33,714 bases of DNA, taken from contig CALQGY020000031.1 in the NCBI GenBank assembly GCA_943330235.2, positions 1-33,714 on the forward strand, in the 5' to 3' direction. Under the pieces are notes generated by a model. It was not told the origin of the DNA. It made no database searches and saw only the letters and a list, made by a program, of their open reading frames with translations. The first letter of the stretch is position 1, and each line of letters starts with the position of its first letter. Below are positions 16,829 through 22,919 of the stretch, piece after piece. This DNA comes from Candidatus Kuenenia stuttgartensis. GTDB lineage: Bacteria; Gemmatimonadota; Gemmatimonadetes; Gemmatimonadales; Gemmatimonadaceae. Position numbers and translations under genes: made by a program.

Positions 16829-18268
16829 TCACTTCACCCGCGCAACCCCGATCACACTCCCCTTGTCCAGCTGCCGCACCCACGCGGTCAGCGCGCCGGT
16901 CTCACTGGACGCCAGGGCGGGATACCACTGCTTCGGCCCCGCGTCGGGTGCAGGCACCGGCGTAAAGGTGGGCCGTCCCGCGGCATCCACGCGCACGCGC
17001 GTCATGCCCATGCGGCGCGTGCCGTCCACGACTTCATCCCACGCGACCAGTGCGGAGCCGTCCGCCGTGATCACCACCTGCGGATGTGACGCGGCACCGC
17101 GCGTCGGGATGCGCGTGCGAGCGGAGAAGGGCGCGCCATCGCGCGACACCGCGTAGAACAGCGCCAGCGCCGCCATGTCCTTGCCGTCGGCGGGCGTGGG
17201 CCACACCACATGCGCACGGCGCTGCGTATCGATGGCCAGCGCCGGGCCGTTGTCGGGGCACCCGTCAATCTGCCAGTGGTCGTCGCTTACGCGTTGCGGC
17301 GCTGCGAAGGTGCGTCCGCCGTCGGATGATTTACTGAACGCGATATCGCGCTGACTGCCCGGATAGACATGGCGCCAGACCGCATAGACGGAATTTCCGT
17401 TCGCGGCGAGCGTGGTCTTGCAGCAGTAGCAGACGCTGCGCGTGATGCGGACGGCGTTCGCGGTCGCGGTCGCGGTCGCGGTCGCGTTCGCGGTGGATGG
17501 CGCCGTCGTGTTGTCGAGCGATGAGAAGAACAACTGCGAGAGCGCGGCCCGTTCGGTGGGATCGCCCTTGGGCATGGTCATCGGCGCGGCCGTCGCGCTC
17601 ATGGTGTGCTTGTGCGCGCTGTCGGCCTTCACGAGGTCGCGATGATCAAGCCACAGCACCAGCACGCGGCCCTTGGCATCAACGGCCACCGACTGCCACC
17701 CGCGCGCGCCGTCGCCCTCGCTGCCGGGTACGGCGCGACTGGTGGAGAAGGACGTGCCGCCGTCGGTGGAGCGCGCCGAGAGCAGCTTCCAATTGGCGCC
17801 GGCCTTGGCGGTCCATACCACGACGATGTCGGGCGTGCTGCCAGGGCGCGGCACCAGCACGACGCGCGGCGGCTCTTCGCCACTGACGCGCGCTTCACCG
17901 GGCACGCGGTTGACTTGCACCGGCGCACCGAACGACGTGCCGCCGTCGCGACTGGTGGCGACGAAGATGTCCATGGACGACACCGTCGCCGCGGAGAAGG
18001 CCACGGCCACGAACGCGCCCTGCGCGGCAATGGAGGGATTCGCGCTGGCGCGACCGTCTACGGTGAGCGTGGCGATGGCGCTCTGCGCGGGCAGAGGAGC
18101 GTTGAACGCGACGTTCGTGAAGGCGAACGCGCACGCCGCGATCAGGGCACGCGAGCGCGTGAGCGTCGGCGTCAGCGAGCGCGTCAGCGAGCGCGTCGGC
18201 AAACGCCTCAGCGAGCACGCGGCACGGAGGTTCTGCATGGTCATGGCGGTGAGCGAGAGAGGAATCAC
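16829..18268 (-). CDS. exported Asp-box (BNR) beta-propeller protein with four-cysteine site
   Basis: Length 479 residues from GTG 18268 (1 bp after the thioredoxin stop); ATG 18244 is an alternative. After an Arg tetrapeptide repeat and a signal core (ALIAACAFAFTNVAF) cut near PAQ-S, the mature part has at least three Asp-boxes of the S-x-D-G-G-x-x-F type (SRDGGTSF, STDGGTSF, SSDGGRTF), so it folds as a sialidase-like propeller. Annotation as sialidase would be unsafe: I do not see the full set of catalytic Arg/Tyr/Glu residues. The mature protein holds only four Cys: C280, C282 and C283 in 'SVCYCCKT' and C337 in 'DGCPDNGP', which look like a metal or disulfide site. The tract just before C280 is a low-complexity Ala/Thr/Asn repeat. 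Position directly after a TlpA-like thioredoxin supports a Cys-dependent function. Confidence 0.8.
   Translation of the reverse strand: MIPLSLTAMTMQNLRAACSLRRLPTRSLTRSLTPTLTRSRALIAACAFAFTNVAFNAPLPAQSAIATLTVDGRASANPSIAAQGAFVAVAFSAATVSSMDIFVATSRDGGTSFGAPVQVNRVPGEARVSGEEPPRVVLVPRPGSTPDIVVVWTAKAGANWKLLSARSTDGGTSFSTSRAVPGSEGDGARGWQSVAVDAKGRVLVLWLDHRDLVKADSAHKHTMSATAAPMTMPKGDPTERAALSQLFFSSLDNTTAPSTANATATATATANAVRITRSVCYCCKTTLAANGNSVYAVWRHVYPGSQRDIAFSKSSDGGRTFAAPQRVSDDHWQIDGCPDNGPALAIDTQRRAHVVWPTPADGKDMAALALFYAVSRDGAPFSARTRIPTRGAASHPQVVITADGSALVAWDEVVDGTRRMGMTRVRVDAAGRPTFTPVPAPDAGPKQWYPALASSETGALTAWVRQLDKGSVIGVARVK
17455..17494. repeat. hexanucleotide tandem repeat coding Ala-Thr/Asn
   Basis: Near-exact copies of a cggtcg-type 6-mer give alternating Ala-Thr and Ala-Asn residues in the propeller protein, about ten residues before the CYCC motif. 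The unit preserves the frame. Confidence 0.8.
18149..18196 (-). repeat. 12-bp repeat x4 coding T-(R/P)-(S/T)-(L/R) before a signal peptide
   Basis: Codons give TRSL, TRSL, TPTL, TRSR immediately before the hydrophobic core of the propeller protein's signal peptide. Same four-residue phase as in the other exported proteins of the window. Confidence 0.75.
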
Positions 18269-18269
18269 G

Positions 18270-18815
18270 TTACGAACCGAGGGCCCGTCGCACGGCGGCG
18301 GCGAGTGTGGTATCGCCCTGTCGGAAGGCGCCGATCTTGCGCCAGCGAATCACGCCGGCGCGATCGAGCACGAACGTTTCGGGCACGCCAATGGTGAGGA
18401 ACTTGAGCGAGAACTCGTGATCGGGATCGAGCCAGACGGTATAGCGCATGTCGTGCTCGGTCATGAAGTCGCGCACGTCGGCGCCCATACCGGCGGCATC
18501 CACACTGACGCCCACGGTGGTGACGCCCTGCGCGGCGAACTGCTCGTGCAATGCTTCGAGCTGCGGAATTTCGTCTCGGCAGGGCAGACACCACGTGGCC
18601 CACACATTGAGCACCACCACGCGCCCCTTGAGCGCCGCGAGTGCGACGGGTTGGCCCTCGAGATCGATGGCGGCGTACGCCGGTGCCGCCGCGCCAATCG
18701 CCGGCGCGCGCAGGTCGCCCGCACTCCGCCCGCCGCAGGCGGCGAGGAGCGCGACGCTGATACCGCAGAGCAGGCGACCGACAGACGACGGGATGACGCG
18801 GGGCATCGGGATCAT
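18270..18815 (-). CDS. TlpA/ResA-type thioredoxin lipoprotein
   Basis: A 181-residue periplasmic thiol-disulfide protein. A lipoprotein signal ends at LLAAC (Cys27, then Gly-Gly). The thioredoxin fold shows the active site WATWCLPC (Cys76, Cys79), the following 'EIPQLEALH' helix and the cis-Pro loop GVPETF (Pro145), with the beta-hairpin insertion 'DLEGQPVALAALKGRVVVLNVWATW' typical of ResA/TlpA. Such proteins reduce specific periplasmic Cys pairs, for example in cytochrome c maturation or in copper-site assembly. No cytochrome genes lie near. It starts 10 bp after the TonB receptor stop and ends 1 bp before the four-Cys propeller protein, so the likeliest client is that propeller. Client identity is inference. 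Confidence 0.93.
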   Translation of the reverse strand: MIPMPRVIPSSVGRLLCGISVALLAACGGRSAGDLRAPAIGAAAPAYAAIDLEGQPVALAALKGRVVVLNVWATWCLPCRDEIPQLEALHEQFAAQGVTTVGVSVDAAGMGADVRDFMTEHDMRYTVWLDPDHEFSLKFLTIGVPETFVLDRAGVIRWRKIGAFRQGDTTLAAAVRRALGS

Positions 18816-18825
18816 GGCTGGTGGA

Positions 18826-21174
18826 TCAGAAGGCGAACTGGAGATGGCTCGAGAACGTGCGCTGCGGGAACGGATGGAAGAGGAAGTACTTCCGGTTGAG
18901 CAGATTGTCTGCGCCCACCGACGCCGAGAGGTGCGAGCCGATGCGATAGTTCACGTGCGCGTCGGCGGCAAACCACGCGCTGAATCCCTGATACACGTTG
19001 GGATTCACATCGGTGTTGTCGAGCGTGGTCCAGAGCGCGCCGCTGTATCGGCCGCCCAGCGAGATCGCGAGCTTCGACATGGGACGATACGTCGCCTGGA
19101 AGCTGGCGCGCCAATCGGGGATGTTGGGCAGCTGCTTCCCCACCGCCGCGTCGGCCGCCGCGGTGGCACTGGCACGACCGGAGAGCGCCAGCGTCTTGGC
19201 ATCGAGGTACGTCGCGCTGCCGCTCAGCTCCAGACCGTGCACGAGCATGTCGTGCTCGCTCAGCACCAACTCGGCGCCGTTCGCGCGCACGTGATCCACG
19301 TTGGAGATGTACGAGTAGAACGTATTGGAACCGGTCACCAGCGGCTTAAACTGCGAGATAATCGCGTCATGGATGTCATCGCTGAATAGCGACAGCTGCG
19401 CCTTCGCACGCGCAAACGTGCGCTCGGCGCGCACCTCGGTGGACAGCACATTGTCCGGCTTGAGATTCGGATCCGGCGCGGTGAACGTGCTGCCGGTCGT
19501 GACCAGCTGGAACAGTTCGCCCGCCGTGGCGAAGCGATACGCCTTGCCCACCGACGTCGTGACCGTCCAGTCGGGGGACGCGCTCCACGCGAGCGTGGCC
19601 TTCGGCGAGAAGCCCGTCGCATTGCGCGTGGGCTGCGTGATCTTGGTGGTGCCGTTGGCGTTGTAGCCGTCGAACGCCTTCCACTGCTCGTACCGCCCGC
19701 CGAGCGTGAGGCGTACCGAGGGACGGATGCTCCAGCTGTCCTGCGCCCAGAGGGCCGTCGTGCGCGTCTTCCCGTCACCTTCCGACGCCACGGTGGTGAG
19801 CACCGGCGAGGACGCCGTCCAGTCGGCGGTGTTGTAAGTGGGATTGTTCAGCGCGTACTGATCGAGGTGCGCGCCGAACGTGACCGTGTGCGTCGCGAGC
19901 GCGCCGCCGCGGTGCCACGCGCCCTTGAGGTCGACGGTGCTCCAGTTCGTGCCCGAGAGCACCGCGACACGACCAGCGGGGCCGAGCGTGGTCACGCTGG
20001 CCGATGCGCTGGAGGAGAAACGCTGACGATCAGTGTCCATGCGGTAGGACGATGCGACGAGCTCACCGTCCCAGTTCTTCCGTCGGTCGGTGCGCAGCGA
20101 GACACTCTGCGCGCTGTGCTGCTGCAGCAGGCCGTAGGTGCCGCTGGCGAATCCTGCCTGCGAGGCGTAGGAGGGGGCGCCCGCCTTCGTGAGGTAGGTC
20201 TCGGCGCTGGCATCGGCGTCGTTCTGCCAGAAGCCGTACGTGTACGCGGCACGCACGCCGGGCGCGAGATCGTAGGCCACCTTGATCTTCGCGTTGGTCA
20301 TCTGCGTGTGCAGCAGGCCCGTCGCGCCGAGGACGTTGGCGGCCGCATTCAGTTTGTTGGTGGCGGCGAATCCGCCCACCGTACCGGCAGGGAAGGTGCC
20401 CGCGGTGACGTACGTGAGCGGCTGGCTCTTGCTGTCCTGATAGTTGCCGCTGACGCTGAAGGAGAACTTGCCCAGTCGGCTGCCGAGGCGCGCGGAGGTC
20501 TGCGACGTGCCGTACCGCTGCTTGGTGGCGTAGAGGTCGAACAGCTGCAGCGCCTGCGTCTGCGCGATGGAGCCTTCCAGCTTTTCGGGCATGCGCGTGG
20601 TGATCTCCATGACCGCGCCCATCGAGTTGCCCGGATACGCCGCCGAGAACGGGCCGTACATCATGTCGATGCGCTCGATTTCTTCGGGCGCCACGAGACC
20701 CCAGCGCGGACCGCCGATGTTGTTGTTGTTGGCAATCAGCGCCGTGAGCGGCACACCGTCGGCGAAGACCAGGCTGCGGGCGCTGGAGCTGATGCCCCAG
20801 ACGCGCGTGGCCATCACGGCCTGCGTGTCGCCGTTGTTGCGCTTCCGCAGGAAGACGCTGGGGAGGTATTTCACGGCGTCTTCGGTGTCCATCAGGTTGA
20901 TGGTCTCCTCGACGTGTTTGGCCGTGACGCTGGCCGAGACGGGGAGTGTCAGCCGCGTGAGGGCGGGGCGGCGGTCACGGTCGGCGGTGACGGACATGCC
21001 GCCCAGCTTGGCGACGGAGTCGCGCTGTGCGGATGCCTTGGCCGAGGCCTTGGCGGAATCCTTCGCGGCAGGCTTTGCGGCGGCCTGTGCATTCGCCGCA
21101 CCGGCCATGAGGTGCGCCGCGACGACCAGCGTCGTGGCGGAGAGCGAGGAACGAATCGACATGATGCGACCCAT
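18826..21174 (-). CDS. TonB-dependent outer-membrane receptor
   Basis: A 782-residue receptor. The signal peptide (MSIRSSLSATTLVVAAHLMAGAANA-Q; start at ATG 21174 or 21162) is followed by a Lys/Ala/Ser-rich stretch. The plug (~60-175) contains 'EDAVKYLPSVFLRKR', 'RSLVFADGVPL' and 'EEIERIDMMYGPFSAAYPGNSMGAVMEITTR', the standard plug sequence of siderophore/metal receptors. The rest is a 22-strand-type barrel ending in '...RTFSSHLQFAF' with C-terminal Phe. The family imports metal chelates, cobalamin, sugars or copper using TonB energy. The plug segment is Met-rich, but the protein has no Cys, so the Cys/Met site described for the copper receptor OprC is not conserved. Neighbours (Met/His/Cys-rich protein upstream, thioredoxin and four-Cys protein downstream) favour a metal substrate. 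The 232-bp leader upstream contains repeats. Confidence 0.93.
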   Translation of the reverse strand: MGRIMSIRSSLSATTLVVAAHLMAGAANAQAAAKPAAKDSAKASAKASAQRDSVAKLGGMSVTADRDRRPALTRLTLPVSASVTAKHVEETINLMDTEDAVKYLPSVFLRKRNNGDTQAVMATRVWGISSSARSLVFADGVPLTALIANNNNIGGPRWGLVAPEEIERIDMMYGPFSAAYPGNSMGAVMEITTRMPEKLEGSIAQTQALQLFDLYATKQRYGTSQTSARLGSRLGKFSFSVSGNYQDSKSQPLTYVTAGTFPAGTVGGFAATNKLNAAANVLGATGLLHTQMTNAKIKVAYDLAPGVRAAYTYGFWQNDADASAETYLTKAGAPSYASQAGFASGTYGLLQQHSAQSVSLRTDRRKNWDGELVASSYRMDTDRQRFSSSASASVTTLGPAGRVAVLSGTNWSTVDLKGAWHRGGALATHTVTFGAHLDQYALNNPTYNTADWTASSPVLTTVASEGDGKTRTTALWAQDSWSIRPSVRLTLGGRYEQWKAFDGYNANGTTKITQPTRNATGFSPKATLAWSASPDWTVTTSVGKAYRFATAGELFQLVTTGSTFTAPDPNLKPDNVLSTEVRAERTFARAKAQLSLFSDDIHDAIISQFKPLVTGSNTFYSYISNVDHVRANGAELVLSEHDMLVHGLELSGSATYLDAKTLALSGRASATAAADAAVGKQLPNIPDWRASFQATYRPMSKLAISLGGRYSGALWTTLDNTDVNPNVYQGFSAWFAADAHVNYRIGSHLSASVGADNLLNRKYFLFHPFPQRTFSSHLQFAF

Positions 21175-21406
21175 GATCTGAGGATTGCGCTATCCTGCGC
21201 CCAGACCGGCACCACCGACCGGGACGTGCGACGCGCTGCCGGAATGGGCGCGCGAGCGGCACGTCGGGAGACGTGATGCGGGAGCAGGAGGACAACGCGA
21301 TGAGTGGACAACGCGCACGGTGGCACGTTGGCGCGAACGGGCAGTGGCACGGCGCTGCGACACACCGGATGCCGTTGCGGCAATCGGGTGTCGAGCGGAC
21401 TGACGG
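21175..21406. promoter_or_regulatory. leader/promoter region of the TonB receptor with repeats and a hairpin
   Basis: No convincing gene lies in this 232-bp stretch. It contains a perfect 6-bp hairpin with 4-nt loop (21260-21275, cacgtc/gacgtg), two copies of ggacaacgcg spaced 16 bp apart (21290-21299 and 21306-21315) and two copies of gtggcacg 24 bp apart (21320-21327, 21344-21351). Repeats with near-helical or regular spacing suggest regulator sites. The TonB gene therefore probably has its own regulated promoter besides any readthrough from the upstream gene. Confidence 0.45.
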
Positions 21407-21898
21407 CTACGAGAGCGCGGTCCGTGGTGGGCCGTTCGCGAAGGGGAGCGCGAGGTCGGCACGCTGTGGCGCGTGCTGGACGTCGGGGTAGATGGCGACC
21501 GTCGCCTGCAGCGACTCGGGCACGTGCATGGCCGCCGGGGGGCACGGCAGCGTCGCGGGGGGCATGGTGCTGCAGGTGCCGAGGCAGGTGCAGCAGGACT
21601 GTCCCGAGTCGTCAGGGGCGTCGGCGGGCCGAGCGGTGATCGCGTTGTCGCCTGTGCGCGCGGCGACGTCGTGTCCGGCGTCGGCCATCTCCATGGAGGC
21701 CATGTCCATGGACGCCATGTCGTGGGACATCGGCATGGCCGCCGGTTTGCTGCCGTGCATGCCCCCGTGCGGAATACCGACCGATTCCAGCCCGGAGTGC
21801 TGCGGGCACGCCATGATGCCGGCTGGCTCGGTGAGCGCCGTCGCGAACCAGACGCCCCAGAGGGCGATCAGGACGCGGAGCCAGACGGGGCGTTGCAT
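21407..21898 (-). CDS. exported Met/His/Cys-rich small protein, putative metal (copper) binding, DUF2946-like
   Basis: I chose ATG 21898, which gives 163 residues beginning MQRPVWLRVLIALWGVWFAT, a good signal peptide or membrane anchor. The mature part carries 'GIMACPQHSG', 'HGGMHG', 'AAMPMSHD', then a Met ladder with two DMASM units followed by EMAD and 'AGHD', and a Cys cluster SCCTCLGTC plus a later PCPP. Met and His repeats of this sort bind Cu(I)/Cu(II) in periplasmic proteins such as CopA-type oxidases and PcoE-like proteins. The size, a short Cys/His-containing body and a tail 'LPFANGPP' recall DUF2946 proteins, which in other bacteria sit beside TonB-dependent copper receptors; this family call is tentative. 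It is upstream of, and in the same direction as, the TonB receptor. Confidence 0.65.
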   Translation of the reverse strand: MQRPVWLRVLIALWGVWFATALTEPAGIMACPQHSGLESVGIPHGGMHGSKPAAMPMSHDMASMDMASMEMADAGHDVAARTGDNAITARPADAPDDSGQSCCTCLGTCSTMPPATLPCPPAAMHVPESLQATVAIYPDVQHAPQRADLALPFANGPPRTALS

Positions 21899-22070
21899 AG
21901 CGTGAACAATAGGGTGGCGACGGCGGGGGATGGAAGGGGGAGGGAGTCGCCGGCGGTCTCCGGTGCCCTCGGTGCTGGCGGCGTCGGGACGGGCATTGCC
22001 CGCGCCGACGCCGTGTCGCATGTTGCCCCGCGATCACTCCATTTCTCTCATCCAGCCCGCCGACCTGCCC
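21899..22070. promoter_or_regulatory. divergent intergenic region (172 bp)
   Basis: This stretch separates the Met/His/Cys-rich protein from the S51 peptidase and should contain both promoters. I see no strong Shine-Dalgarno for either gene and no convincing operator or hairpin. In-frame extension of the peptidase back to 21930 would cover part of it, but that extension lacks signal character. Confidence 0.3.
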
Positions 22071-22898
22071 ATGCTTCGACGCGACTTCCTCGTTACCTCT
22101 GCCCTGGGCACCGCGGGCGCACTGACTACGCACATGACACCGGACGGCAGCACGACATCGGGCGCGGAGGAGCGGCCCGCGTCGGCCGCCGCCACCGCCA
22201 GCCCGCGCGCCACGCGCAAGATTCTCATCGCCGGCGGCGGGTTCAACACGGCGTTCATCCGCTACATGGCCACGCTGACGGGTAAGGCGCGTCCGCGCAT
22301 CTGCTATCTCCCCACGGCGTCGGCCGACAGCGTCGAAGGCAGCCTGTCGTTTTTCCGCAGCTGCGCGCCGCTGAACGTGGAGCCGTTCGTCCAGGAGAGC
22401 TTCATCGAAAGCCTCTCGCAGAAGCTGGGGTGGGACGAGGTGTTGTTGTCCATGGACGCGATTGTCTGCTCGGGCGGCAATACGCTCAATCAGCAGGCGA
22501 TCTGGAAGGCGCAGGGCATTGACGTGGTGCTGCGGCAGGCGTGGGATCGCGGCATTGTGCTGGGCGGCGCGAGCGCGGGGTCGCTCTGCTGGTTTGAAGA
22601 AGGCACTACCGATTCTCGCCCCAAGGCGCTGTCCATCGTGAAGTGCCTCGGGTTCCTGAAGGGCAGCCACTCGCCGCACTATGACGCCGAAGCCGGTCGT
22701 CGCCCGCTGTATCAGAAGCTCATCAGCTCCGGCGAGATGAAACCCGGCTATGCCTGCGATAACGACGCCGGCATTTACTTCGAGGACAACGAGGTCAAGC
22801 GCGTGGTCTCGGCGCGGGCCGGTGCGCAGGTGTATTACGTGAGCATGGTGGACGGCAAAATCAACGAACGCACGATGAAGCCGGACGCCATCGCGTAG
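22071..22898 (+). CDS. Tat-exported S51 family peptidase (PepE / cyanophycinase-like)
   Basis: I chose ATG 22071, giving 275 residues starting MLRRDFLVTSALGTAGAL, a twin-arginine signal. The body is the class I glutamine-amidotransferase-like fold of S51: 'KILIAGGGFNTAFIRYM', 'PRICYLPTASADS', 'DAIVCSGGNTLNQQAIWK', the nucleophile elbow GGASAGSLCWF with Ser168, and 'GSHSPHYD' with His203 in the place of the PepE catalytic His. PepE cleaves dipeptides with N-terminal Asp, and cyanophycinases cleave cyanophycin; which applies is unclear. PepE itself is cytoplasmic, so a Tat signal implies a periplasmic role, perhaps in peptide scavenging like the S9 peptidase of the window. It stands alone, divergent from the putative metal module and convergent with the DNA polymerase gene (21-bp gap). 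Confidence 0.88.
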   Translation: MLRRDFLVTSALGTAGALTTHMTPDGSTTSGAEERPASAAATASPRATRKILIAGGGFNTAFIRYMATLTGKARPRICYLPTASADSVEGSLSFFRSCAPLNVEPFVQESFIESLSQKLGWDEVLLSMDAIVCSGGNTLNQQAIWKAQGIDVVLRQAWDRGIVLGGASAGSLCWFEEGTTDSRPKALSIVKCLGFLKGSHSPHYDAEAGRRPLYQKLISSGEMKPGYACDNDAGIYFEDNEVKRVVSARAGAQVYYVSMVDGKINERTMKPDAIA

Positions 22899-22919
22899 CG
22901 CATCCGCGATGCCAGGCGG

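Noticed and set aside
16829-18268. Annotation of the Asp-box protein as an active sialidase
   Set aside because: Asp-boxes show the fold only; the catalytic Arg triad and Tyr/Glu pair were not identified and the Cys site and neighbours point elsewhere.
19867-21276. 469-codon plus-strand open frame opposite the TonB receptor
   Set aside because: No recognisable domain and a composition typical of antisense frames in GC-rich DNA.
21175-21406. Cobalamin riboswitch in the TonB leader (minus strand reads GTGCCACTGCC)
   Set aside because: Only this GCCACTG-like box fits; the downstream AGYCnGGAGACC box and the rest of the core are missing. The ggga/gacg hairpin on the other strand is not in a riboswitch context.
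21930-22070. Upstream extension of the S51 peptidase
   Set aside because: The extra 47 residues lack signal or domain character; ATG 22071 begins a textbook twin-arginine signal.
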